NCBI GenBank assembly: GCA_015039365.1
Contig: WION01000688.1
Span: forward strand, 1-24,278
DNA length: 24,278 bases
Direction: 5' to 3'
From: Amanita rubescens
Taxonomy: Eukaryota > Basidiomycota > Agaricomycetes > Agaricales > Amanitaceae
A program made the translations under genes and the position numbers. Position 1 is the first letter of the stretch. The number at the start of each line of letters is the position of its first letter. This document shows, piece by piece, positions 1-8,362 of this stretch. Below the pieces are notes generated by a model that was not told the DNA's origin, did not search any database, and saw nothing but the letters and a program-made list of their open reading frames with translations.

Positions 1-631
1 TCTTAGTCGCGATTCGCAGTATTCGACAATCTCTTGCGGTTCATATTCCATGGAAGCTTCGTAGTTGCTCTCCTGCATCTGACCGGCATCAATCTCCTTG
101 ATCCGTTCTGTTATGTCATGAATGATCCGTTCATCCATGCCTTGCCGCAACTGTGAGAATGTTCTAAACACCACGTCGTTATCCACTTGTGCCCGCGACT
201 CGGTGTGGTACAAGCGATGTGCGGCATCCTTGTAGCTCAATCCAAATTTTTCCTGTACGGCTTTTATTTCGGCGTGTCCCAAGAGCAGCTCCCGCTCTGT
301 TAATGACTAATGATCGCCAAAATAAATATTATCAACATATGTGCATTTAACTCACCGGCAACGGCGGAGCCATAATATTGCCGTTCCCGAGGAGAACATG
401 CGGCAAATCTTCCATTGATAATGGCTGTAATCAATGATTACCGATGTCGTAAGTTGCCGAAAATTGACTTACGCCACTGGATGCTTGAAAAACCTTGTAT
501 GTGCCTTTGAGTTCTTGTGCCCGTATTGCTAGATCTGTTGCCTTTACTAGGAATGTGGGCACCAAGTATTGTTTTCCATCTTGGTATGTGCCGATCGTGT
601 ACCCCGGCGGTATGTTCCATGTCGGCTGCAT
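1..631 (-). CDS. Hypothetical protein, 5' part only (3' end beyond window)
   Basis: Minus-strand gene cut by the left edge. Three exons splice in phase: 473-631 (53 codons), 356-424 (23 codons) and 1-294 (98 codons, still open at the edge), with introns 425-472 and 295-355 that have GTAAGT/CAG and GTGAGT/GAG ends. All junctions are phase 0, giving at least 174 aa. The N-terminus is MQPTWNIPPGYTIGTY, followed by a YLVPTFLVKAT stretch and, in exon 3, GLSYKDAAHRLYHTES and a charged helical tail. I recognise the general look of a repeated hypothetical family of mushroom-forming fungi but no named domain, so I give no function. The start ATG lies about 56 bases from the divergent gene at 688, so the two may share a promoter; an extra upstream exon cannot be excluded. 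The gene model is fairly sure, the role unknown. Confidence 0.72.
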
Positions 632-687
632 TTGATTGATAGTGATCAGGATAAACCTGGGAATGCTTATGTAATGAACGCGACCAC

Positions 688-2987
688 ATGACTAATGATC
701 AAACTCTTTTTATCTCCATTTCGCGACAGCCAGACCATATCATGAGTGACGTAACCGACAGTCTCCGTGATAAACTCTTTCATTATGAATGCATGATTCA
801 ACGAGGGATTAAGGTCGGTAACATTTTGCAATTGATATCAAATGATACCAAGCGAATAGTAAGTCGTTATTTTATCTACCTTATTTATCTCAAAGCCGTC
901 AGCTTGAGACTTTTGAAGCGAGTACCGATGCGGCCTTGGCGCCTATTTTTAATGAATATCCGCTTGTCCAAAATTTCGTCATCAGCTGGGTTAACGAGGG
1001 CGAAGAGCCAACCTTTTTGGAGGATTGGCAAGAGTCGCTTCGTCGAGGCCAGAATCAACGGTACAGAAGACCAGCGGCCGCACCTCGCACTCGTCCAACG
1101 ACACCTCCAGAAGGCGATAGCGATCAGCCGCTTGCTGGCATCATATCAAGGCAGTCCCGTCGTTCGGCTCTACCTCGCGAAGATAACCTGCCCACAAGGA
1201 CATCGGCACTCGCACCTTCGCGTCGTCTGGTCACAGTTTGCGAACCTGTTTGATCCTTCAGAATCCGACGAGTCTTCATTCCCTTTGTCAAGACGGAAAA
1301 TCAAAGGCCAAGGCCGCCAAGCCCCTACCTTCTGACGCAGAAATGACGGCAACGGATGGCGAAACGCTTGGAAGAAAAGTTTATCACCGACGTCAACCAA
1401 AAGCAAATGGTAATATACACGATCCAGCGTGCAGTCACTGTCAACGTCGGCGCCTGCAATGCTTGGAGGATGAGTATGGCGGCGCATGTGTGCCATGCAA
1501 GAAGAGGAAGACGGGTTGTACGCATAGTGGCGTGAAAGGAAAGCGACTATCCAGGAAAGGAGAGGTGGGGAGCGAGACAGAGAGGGAGGTTGAGGAGCCA
1601 AGCAGGAAGAAGCGACGGAAGGTGAGGAAGAATACCGATACGGACGCAGAGGGTTTAGCCAAAGTCAAATCAAGCAAACGGCGACGGGTAGAGGATAGTA
1701 AGTCGCGTTTGGTTCTCATGCAGTAATTCATCTTAAACGTGAAGTAGTGGAGGATCGTCAAAAGACAGCAAAAGAAGCGGGTAAGTTGCGTCCAGTTCCC
1801 ATTCAGGCCATTCATATTTAATGTGAAGTAGTGAAGGATCACCAAAAGAAGGTAAATCAAGATGACCCGCCGTCGGGACTGGAAGAAGCGGGTAAGTCGC
1901 GGTCGCGTTTGGTTCCCATGTAAGTAATTCATCTTAAACGTGAAGTAGTGGAGAGTCGTAATCCAGATGATCCGCCGTTGGGACTGGAAGAGGCGGGTAA
2001 GTCGCGTCCAGTTCCCATCCCATTTATATTTAACGTGAAGTAGCAGATGACCCGCCAACGGAACTGGAATATATAGATGAGGAAGAAGCAGGTAAGTCGC
2101 GTCCAGTTCTTATGCAAGTAATTCATGCTTAACGTCGGTAGCGACTCAACAAGTTAATGCTGAGAGGATCGCGTCTAGTTCTCGTGAAAGAAATGAAGCA
2201 GTGGAGGATCAGGCTTCTGCAGGTACGCTAATTCTCACTCAAGCAAATCATCGTTAACCTGGAATCAGTTGAGGAAAGGATGCGCCAACAGTTAAATACC
2301 ATGGAGTCTTACTTTGAGCACCAAGTAAATGTCCAAGCCCGGCGATTTGATGTCGAATGTCAAAGAATGCGTCACCTTGAAGACATGGTGCATCGAGTTG
2401 GTGACCAACTAGGCTCTATTGTCACTAGAGCTGGAACACGGATGACGGCTCATGAAGTCAATGCGGCCGAACGATTGGAGCGTTTGGAAAAGCTTGTTGT
2501 GCACCTCGTAGAGAAGGTCGGCGAGGTTTGCGAATATCTCGGTCTTGAGGCAAACAAGCTGGACCGACTGCCATCTATTGAGAAACGGCAGGTTCATGTG
2601 ACATGGTTTGGGACGCCTTGGCCCAATAATGACATGGCTGAGTTCCTGGATCAAGTTGCCGCAGCATCGACGGAAGATGCTGAGAACGGCAATCAGGTTG
2701 TTGCATCGACACCACCCGTATCACACCCAGGCGAGAACGGCCCCAGCCAGGTTGTTACTGAACAGCAAGAACCCACTGTCCCGCCAGATCCAGTTGAAAC
2801 ACCACTGCAAGGCGGCCCAGCCGCTCCGATAACTTTGACGTCATCGCCTTGGACGCCGTTGAGACTACCACCTCGGACGGGGGCTTTACAAACGACTTTA
2901 GATCGTTATATATCTCACGACAATAATGGTGCTCCGGCAAAGGGGAAAAAGAGGAAAACTGGTGATGGCCAACGTCAGAAAAAGTAA
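688..2987 (+). CDS. Zn2Cys6-like, coiled-coil protein with mini-exon array
   Basis: Nine-exon model: 688-858, 903-1247, 1307-1697, 1748-1780, 1832-1891, 1949-1996, 2044-2091, 2142-2222, 2269-2987; spliced length 1896 nt, 631 aa. The second intron (about 1248-1306) is the least certain. Exon 3 encodes a six-cysteine cluster at nt 1430-1519, spaced C-X2-C-X6-C-X8-C-X2-C-X6-C, like a fungal Zn2Cys6 DNA-binding module, followed by a strongly basic stretch (KKRRKVRKN, KRRRVED) that looks like a nuclear localisation signal. Exons 4-8 are short acidic pieces. Exon 9 starts with a long heptad-type coiled coil (MRQQLNTMESYFEHQV through about LVEKVGEVCEYL), then a Pro/Thr-rich tail ending in KGKKRKTGDGQRQKK. 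Inferred role: nuclear, DNA-binding, dimerising. It is a distant relative of the four Zn-cluster genes near the telomere by layout (helical N-terminus, cluster, coiled coil), not by clear sequence identity. Confidence 0.68.
1698..2268 (+). repeat. Tandem array of duplicated phase-1 introns and mini-exons
   Basis: Six introns of 46-57 nt (1698-1747, 1781-1831, 1892-1948, 1997-2043, 2092-2141, 2223-2268) separate exons of 33, 60, 48, 48 and 81 nt. The first five introns are recognisably copies of one another: donor GTAAGTYGCG, a middle CAGTTCCCAT or GGTTCCCAT, then TTCAT..TTAA and, in most, an end of ACGTGAAGTAG. The sixth is diverged. Three exons are also related, each encoding DDPP followed by a GLEEA-like end. 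Every intron sits in phase 1 and every exon is a multiple of three, so any exon can be skipped without breaking the frame. Confidence 0.8.
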
Positions 2988-3030
2988 CATAAGTTGGTAC
3001 ATATGTGCACAATGCATACTCGTTTTATAA

Positions 3031-3407
3031 TTATAACGAAATGTCCTTCTTCATAATCATCCCTCTCGTGAGAAGTTCGGCTAGATGCTCTCTATACTGT
3101 AACCACCCTTGAATCACTGCCTTTGCCGGTACACCAAGTTCATCCGCCGCGCAATCCGCAGTGCCGTGGAAGCAGTCATACCATGGACCTTGCGCGAGCT
3201 CCATATTCCTATCGCATTCGCAGGTAAAAGCTTTGGCCGCAGCTCCTTCGCAAACGCCGAGCTGATTGGCGGCAGATTTGATAATTGCCGTTAAACAGTC
3301 ATACCAACAGATGGTGGTCGCGCCTCTTATCTCTGATGCAGAGGTAATGTTACTTGTCGTTTAGTACTAGGCAAACGTTACTTACCTAGAAGTCCGTTGG
3401 CGGGCAT
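3031..3407 (-). CDS. CFEM-like cysteine-rich small protein
   Basis: Minus-strand two-exon model: 3386-3407 and 3031-3332 with a 53-nt intron (GTAAGT...CAG), 107 aa. The core reads TTICWYDCLTAIIKSAANQL, then GVC, a FTCEC pair, and a second WYDC...C segment. The order C-X3-C-X14-C-X8-C-X-C-X13-C-X6-C resembles the CFEM family of secreted or GPI-anchored fungal proteins that can bind haem or act at host surfaces, but the eighth cysteine is not found. The first exon is only seven codons and gives no convincing signal peptide, so either the true first exon was missed or the gene has lost its secretion signal. A TATA-like box (3443-3450) lies about 40 bases upstream. It converges on the preceding gene with 43 bases between stops. 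The cysteine core is reliable; the start and functionality are not. Confidence 0.55.
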
Positions 3408-3442
3408 GGGATTCGTGTTGCGCTCTTGTTCCCCATGCCTGG

Positions 3443-3450
3443 TTTATATA
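3443..3450 (-). promoter_or_regulatory. TATA-like box for the CFEM-like gene
   Basis: TATATAAA on the minus strand, about 36 bases upstream of the proposed ATG at 3407. The short spacing leaves little room for a leader, which is one reason to doubt the exact start of that gene. Confidence 0.4.
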
Positions 3451-4558
3451 CGCAAAAGGTGAGTAGAACATTCCATGTATTCCATAAGGCAGCGCAGATC
3501 GGTTCTATTGTGCGACGCTTCTATTCAAGCAAGGCTTCTATTGTATAGAACGGATTCTCAAGCCCGGCCTACCATTAACGGTGGTCATTCTGCCCAGGGT
3601 GGCATTCTGGTATTCCACGCGGTACGTTCCAGACTTGGTGCGGCTAGACCCAAAACTCGTGCAGCTCTACCGCCCTTTTAGGATGCGGCAAAACCCGACG
3701 TATGCTACTGACGGCTTTAGCGATCGTGCCATCAGCCTTCTTCCGTAGAATGGGCATTGCCTAGATCAGGTAATGTCGCAGCGTCGCTTCAGATCATATC
3801 ATTGCGCCTTCAACCACCTTCCAGGTAGGTAAGTTTCAGCATGATGTTTTACCATTTAACGAGCTAATGGTGATCATTCTGCCCAGGTTGGCTGCACTAC
3901 TTGCCTCTCACATCGGTACGTTCCAATCTCAATCGTTTTAACAATTGCTGAACAATATGAAGATTGGAACAGGCGCATTGTCTAAATCAGGCAATGTCAC
4001 AGTGACATCGCACATCCTTCTCTCCCATCACCATTCTCCCGGCTCCTCTTACAAGCCTGATTTTGGATCGGATTGTGCGATGACGACAGGTGGGGTTGAC
4101 TATGTCCAGAAACTAACAAAATCACTAGCAACACGATATAGAATTTGCCTCTACTGTGGGCTGCTAGTCAAACACATCTGTACGTTTCCGTCTCAACCAT
4201 TTTAATGATGATGAAGAATATGAAGATCAGGACAGCGCACGTCCGGCTCTCTTTCTCCTCATACAAGCTTGACTTTGCATCGGCTTGTGCGCCGACACTT
4301 GACTTTGCGTCGGTTGTCTAGGTGGGGTTGACTATGCGTCACCTTGTCTTGATTGGAGCGGGCTTCTATCCTTGTTAGCAGTACGCATTTTATGCCAGGG
4401 CTCTCCACCTCATGTACGTCAAAAACCCTTTTTTACACTTCACGAAATAACGCGGTTTTAGATGTCTTGCGGTTGTCTAGGTGGGATTGACTATTGAGCG
4501 GGCTGTTTGCATCTCGTCCGTAAGCATCCTGTTTATTCAAATTTCCATCTACCACGGC
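3451..4558. other. Gene-free stretch with decayed repeats
   Basis: No coding region with consistent splicing is visible on either strand. The stretch holds at least two or three diverged copies of one unit: CATTCTGCCCAGG near 3585 and 3874; GTACGTTCC or GTACGTTTCC with nearby TCTCAA near 3622, 3915 and 4180; AATATGAAGAT near 3953 and 4217; CATTG followed by CTARATCAGG near 3755 and 3976. A TTGACT-type motif appears three times at 4269-4341. This reads as an old repeated subtelomeric sequence; I cannot assign it to a transposon family. Confidence 0.5.
4269..4341 (+). repeat. Three copies of the TTGACTWTGCRTC motif
   Basis: Copies at 4269-4282, 4299-4312 and 4328-4341. The same 14-base motif recurs in the 82-bp repeats at 7829-8263 and just before the gene at 15905, so it is a dispersed element of this chromosome end. 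The third copy, TGACTATGCGTCA, is an inverted repeat TGAC-N5-GTCA. Confidence 0.7.
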
Positions 4559-4566
4559 TATAAATA
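4559..4566 (+). promoter_or_regulatory. TATA box of the Mug135-like gene
   Basis: TATAAATA, 83 bases upstream of the ATG at 4642, a spacing close to the 73-83 bases seen between the TATA-containing motif and ATG in the four Zn-cluster genes. Confidence 0.65.
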
Positions 4567-4641
4567 AACCCCCACGGTGGTCCCCGGGTTGTTGTTTAGG
4601 TTTATTTAGAAATACAAGTTCAACCATCATCGATCATCACC

Positions 4642-5580
4642 ATGCGAAATACCATCGATCTTCCAGTTCTCGGTCCAAACACTAATTTGAACCTCCCAAA
4701 CCCACCTTCGAATCCACCAACCAACAAAGATTTAGCCAAGGCTAGTTTGCTGCGGCATTCTGCAGTGAATGCTTATTGTAAGTTGATTGATGAGCGCCTA
4801 TGGGTTCCTTACAACAGTATTCCTAGCCTTGGACAGGGTCAACGATGATGAAATGGCTGGTATTGCCAAATATGAGCACAAAGTGGTCGATATGGCATCA
4901 GGTACGCCTAATATTTCTTTGTTGAATTGACACGTTCTTACATCACAGGTGCACCCCCTTGGTTCAAGGAATCGATCAAAGAGGTCGTCAACGATGCTAT
5001 CAAGGATAGCATCAAAGCAAGTCTCATCGAGGTCCTCGGCCTTCGCGCTGGCCAATCCACGAACTTGCCCCAAATCCTAACCAACGTCCTTCAACCTATC
5101 AAGAACGACATCCGCGTGATAAATGATGCACTTCAACCTATCAAGAACGACATCCGCGCGATAAATGATGCACTTCAACCAATCAAAAACGACCTGGCCA
5201 TGATTAAACGTCAATCTGCCATGGTACGTAGGGTTTTTGATATCGTATAAAATTGCTTATTTTATTCGGTAGGTTCATAATCACACATTTGTCATATTCC
5301 ACACGGACCCTTTTACCATCGTCCCAGTTCCCAGACGGCGAGGATCCTACAAAAGAACCGGTACGTTATGATTTTTGTTTAAATGTGGCAGTGACTTACC
5401 GTTCTTTAGCATCAACTTCCACCGCTCTCTTCCCTCCAGGCCGTCAGGAACCTCTCGGATAATGACGTCAAAACGTATTTTGATAAGTACCGAGGAACGA
5501 CACGAAGACATGCTAGAACTATCGACGATAAGCGCGCGGCAATACTGACCATGCTGGGCGTTAGTATAAAGTTGGATTGA
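4642..5580 (+). CDS. Mug135-like coiled-coil protein, possibly frameshifted
   Basis: Exons 4642-4777, 4827-4901 (or from 4818, also in frame), 4949-5223, 5328-5360 and 5410-5580 give 690 nt, 229 aa. The N-terminus is Pro/Asn-rich; exon 3 carries SIKEVVNDAIKDSIKASL and three 14-residue repeats (LQPIKNDIRxINDA) that should form a coiled coil; exons 4-5 encode FPDGEDPT and HQLPPLSSLQAVRNL with a C-terminal RRHARTIDDKRAAILTMLG. That C-terminal pattern is what I know from Mug135-like proteins of Agaricomycetes, named after a fission-yeast meiotically upregulated gene of unknown biochemical role. Oddity: an obvious acceptor at 5272 would add a stretch ending DPFTIVP that joins naturally to FPDG, but one extra base (G5327) puts the two out of frame. 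Using the acceptor ending at 5327 rescues the frame and loses 18 residues. Confident on family, less on whether it is intact. Confidence 0.66.
5089..5214 (+). repeat. Three 42-bp coding repeats (14-residue heptad pairs)
   Basis: Copies begin at 5089, 5131 and 5173. The first two differ at very few bases (encoding RVINDA and RAINDA) and the third is diverged at its end. Fourteen residues is two heptads, so copy-number change lengthens the coiled coil without changing its register. Confidence 0.8.
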
Positions 5581-5737
5581 GTTCATTTGTAATTTACCGT
5601 ATACGTACTATGCAATATATGTGGTGCGCTGTCATGAAGAGAAAGAGAGATTAAAGAGAGGGTAAGGATATCGTGTAAGTCTCCATTCAATCTTTTATTG
5701 TGTTAATTAAGCATCATCATCCAGCTGTCCTCATTAT

Positions 5738-7059
5738 TCATGCGAAACAATACATGGTACGGATGCTACGCTGCGTTTCTGGACTCTCCTTCCAATCGTT
5801 CTGCGAGTCGACCATGATATTCTTGTCGGTAAAGCAGGTCAACGCCAACCGAATACCGCTGGTCAATGGCGCGCTCATGTGACCAAGAAAACTGGCGTTA
5901 AAGGCGGCAGCTTCACCTTCCTGTAATGGTACCTTGGTGGCATAGTTGGGGGTACACAGTTCCCCGCCTTCGAACTCGCCCATAGGGAACACCCAAGTTA
6001 GGCCGGCGTCGTTTCTATCTGTGTGCATGATATCACTTACGCCGTTTGTGACCGAAACGGCTGTAAAAGTTCCACCAAAGTTCAGGTCGGGATAATTGCG
6101 AAACATTTGTTTTTTTTCCATATATTTCGCCATCCTATAACTATTAGACAGATTTCCAACTGAATTAATCAAGAAACTCACCGGTCCCTATGCACCCATT
6201 CCTCTTTTGTGTAATGTTCCATCAAACGCTTAACCGGAGGAGCGATATATTTCTTTACCGCCCGCATGAAATCCAAGCATTTGATGGCTTGATTCAAGTT
6301 TTCGCATCGTGTATCCACCGTAACACCAGCTTCCGTGTCGTACCGACGCCAAATCCCGAGATGGTACGATTTGCTGGTGGTCGATCGCGCGCTGGACGAT
6401 TCCTTGGTGTTATGTGCTGTTGGGTTCGTCTTTATGAATGCTTCCCATCGTTTCTTTAAGACTTTTGCGCCGTTCTTGCTCAATACGTTGACGAACTTGT
6501 GAAACAAGAAGAGAGGCTGGATCCCAGCGAATATCTTTTCTTTTTGAATGTCGGCGATGTAACCTTTCTCGGTGTTGGCGTCGAAGAAGACGGGTGGGCA
6601 TGGGACATGAAAGGTACCCGTCTGGGTTATGTACCCAGAGGTGTCCATGTCGTATTTCCACATTTTTGCCTGCATTACCTGATTCTCGTTGCGGCAGCGT
6701 ACCAACTCCCCTGGTGCGGCGACAACGAGATACGTTTCTGCGGACGGTCAGTTATTACATTAATCAATTTTGAATGAACGCGCGCACCCCATTTCGCTTC
6801 TGCCGCTGCTCGCGCTGCCTTTATCTTAGGTGCGTCTCTCTTTCTCTTCGCCTTTTGCGCTTCCTTGCTCTTCCTACCCTGTTTAGTTCCCGTCTTTACA
6901 GAATTCTTAGAGACGCCTTCAGGCAAGTCTTTTGCGGGTTGAAGATAATAACGCAAGTTTTTGCCTGCAATTGACGTCAGTAATATCACAAACGTCTCAC
7001 ATGTACTTACCGCCTCTGCACTTTTTTTTCTTTGGGTTTTTTTGCGCGATGTTGGCCAT
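5738..7059 (-). CDS. TET/JBP-type 2OG-Fe(II) dioxygenase
   Basis: Four exons on the minus strand: 7011-7059, 6788-6964, 6182-6737 and 5738-6134, with introns of 46, 50 and 47 nt; 1179 nt, 392 aa. The N-terminus MANIAQKNPKKKKCRG and a K/R/A-rich exon 2 suggest nuclear or DNA association. The catalytic domain sits at the C-terminus: NFGGTFTAVSVTNGVSDIMH then TDRND gives the HxD pair (H298, D300), GEFEGGELCTPNY follows, a distal GH (H346) and a GIRLALTCF arginine (R356) complete the set expected for iron and 2-oxoglutarate. This is the arrangement of the TET/JBP family, which oxidises 5-methylcytosine or thymine in DNA and has lineage-specific expansions in Agaricomycetes, often near KDZ transposons (Iyer and colleagues). 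No KDZ transposase is visible here. All four key residues are present, so it may be active. It converges on the Mug135-like gene (157 bases between stops). Confidence 0.82.
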
Positions 7060-7381
7060 GGGTAGAGCGGTAGAATTGCCGCGTTGTTGCCGACGGATTA
7101 GGAAGTGACCGTGACCGATGCCCGACTTAGTAAGTGACAGTGATACCCGACGTCAGCACAGCCACATCCTCCGCCGTCTTTTTCCACCAACGTCTATCCG
7201 CGCAACGATTATATGAATGTCCCATATGCCTCTGCACGTTGTTTTGTGCGATGTTGGCCATAGAAGTGTTGTTGAATACCCAATACAATTGGTAAGTGAC
7301 TGTGACCGATGACTGACAGTGATGCCCGATGTCAGTTGAATTGATACCCGACGTCAGCACAGCCACATCCCCTGCCGTCTC
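7040..7381. repeat. ~201-bp tandem duplication covering exon 1 of the dioxygenase gene
   Basis: The block TGATACCCGACGTCAGCACA and the bases after it occur at 7141-7179 and 7342-7380 (39 bp, two differences). The bases around the dioxygenase start codon (7047-7059) recur at 7249-7261, offset 202. The second copy still encodes MANIAQNNVQRH against the true MANIAQKNPKKK, but has lost a matching donor site, so it is a decayed extra promoter/exon 1 rather than a second gene. Confidence 0.7.
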
Positions 7382-7392
7382 TTACTTCGTAA

Positions 7393-7731
7393 CCACCACG
7401 TCTATCCCCGCAACGACGTTATTGCCCCACGGACAGTGTGAAAGAGTGCGCAGTATCTTGCGGACACGTAGACGCCCGGCATAAACAGTTGCGGGGTAAT
7501 TGGCGTGGTTGAATTAGGAGCGGTGAAGAAACCGTTCATAAAATGTTCCAACGGTATGTGTTCAACTTTCTTTAATACGCTAAAGTTGAGCACACATAGG
7601 CTTGCCCTCCCACGCTCACCACCACGTCTAACCCCGCAACAACGTTATTGCCCCACGGACAGTGTGAAAGAGTGCGCAATACTTTGCGGACACGTAGACG
7701 CCCGGCATAAACAGTTGCGGGGTAATTGGCG
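7393..7731. repeat. 113-bp direct repeat, two copies 226 bp apart
   Basis: Copies at 7393-7505 and 7619-7731 differ at only a few positions. Each contains CCCCGCAAC near its start and GTTGCGGGG near its end, a nine-base inverted pair enclosing roughly 80 bases, so each copy could fold or mark a recombination unit. Open frames crossing the block are built from the repeat and are not gene-like. Confidence 0.8.
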
Positions 7732-8162
7732 TTGGTTGGTTCAACATTTCCTTTTTTGGCCTCTTCGTCCCGGTCCCTTTCAAGTTGGTCCCAGCTCGTG
7801 CCCGCCGTGTTTACGCCCAAGCATGCGTTTGACTTTGCGTCGACGTGTGTGTCGGTGACTTGACTATGCGTCGGTCGTTCAAGGTTGACTTTGCATCGCC
7901 TTGTCTGTAACCGCCCTTGCGTCGACGTGTGTGTCGGTGACTTGACTATGCGTCGGTCGTTCAAGGTTGACTTTGCATCGCCTTGTCTGTAACCGCCCTG
8001 GGCCTTCTCTTCAGAGAAAATTTCATTAGGTATGTATAGTTGAACTCTGTTTAATACGCCATTGAGCACGCACACAGTGTATTGCGGACATGTAAATGTT
8101 CCGGTATGGTACGTATATGATATTCAACTTTCTTTAATACGCCATTGAGCACACATAGCCCC
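7561..8162. repeat. Three copies of a ~40-bp TTCAACTTTCTTTAATACGC element
   Basis: Copies start at 7561, about 8040 (diverged, TGAACTCTGTTTAATACGCC) and 8123, each followed by a TTGAGCACRCACA-type segment. They alternate with the 113-bp and 82-bp repeats, making this 1.2-kb interval a mosaic without any supportable gene. Confidence 0.7.
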
Positions 8163-8282
8163 CCCCGCAACCGCGCCCACCCCAAGCACGCGTTTGACTT
8201 TGCGTCGACGTGTGTGTCGGTGACTTGACTATGCGTCGGTCGTTCAAGGTTGACTGTGCGTCGCCTTGGCTGTAACCGGCCC
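7836..8282. repeat. 82-bp repeats carrying TTGACT motifs (two tandem, one dispersed)
   Basis: Units at 7836-7917, 7918-7999 and 8201-8282. Each unit contains GTCGACGTGTGTGTCGGTGA, then two TTGACTWTGCRTCG motifs, and ends near CTGTAACCGSCC. The first two units are nearly identical and head-to-tail. The third lies 80 bases upstream of the helicase start codon and is preceded, like the first, by CAAGCAYGCGTTTGACTTTG, so the block could act as an upstream activating region. Confidence 0.8.
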
Positions 8283-8329
8283 GGGCTTTCTCCCGACACC
8301 GCGACGCGCCCTCTTGGCGTGATGCGCAT

Positions 8330-8337
8330 TGACGTCA
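8330..8337. promoter_or_regulatory. CRE/ATF-type palindrome before the helicase gene
   Basis: A perfect TGACGTCA, the bZIP (ATF/CREB) binding palindrome, lies 25 bases upstream of the helicase ATG at 8363. It may be a binding site or may fall in the leader by chance; the same octamer also occurs at about 2836 (coding) and 6971 (intron). Confidence 0.35.
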
Positions 8338-8362
8338 TACATCTATCCTCATCCCTCCCATC

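Noticed and set aside
3109..3294. A 61-codon plus-strand open frame with cysteines
   Set aside because: It is the antisense shadow of the CFEM-like gene, whose cysteine pattern and intron are on the minus strand.
3451..4558. A retrotransposon LTR or a degenerate transposase gene
   Set aside because: Repeated blocks are present but I could not find paired long repeats with TG...CA ends, a primer-binding site or any transposase or reverse-transcriptase motif.
7505..7858. A 117-codon plus-strand open frame in the repeat mosaic
   Set aside because: It is built entirely from the 113-bp and 82-bp direct repeats, has no family resemblance and no splice or promoter context; the frame is a by-product of repeat sequence.
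7393..8282. Possible CRISPR-like array of regularly spaced repeats
   Set aside because: Repeat lengths and spacings are unequal, spacers are themselves repeated, and this is a eukaryotic chromosome end.
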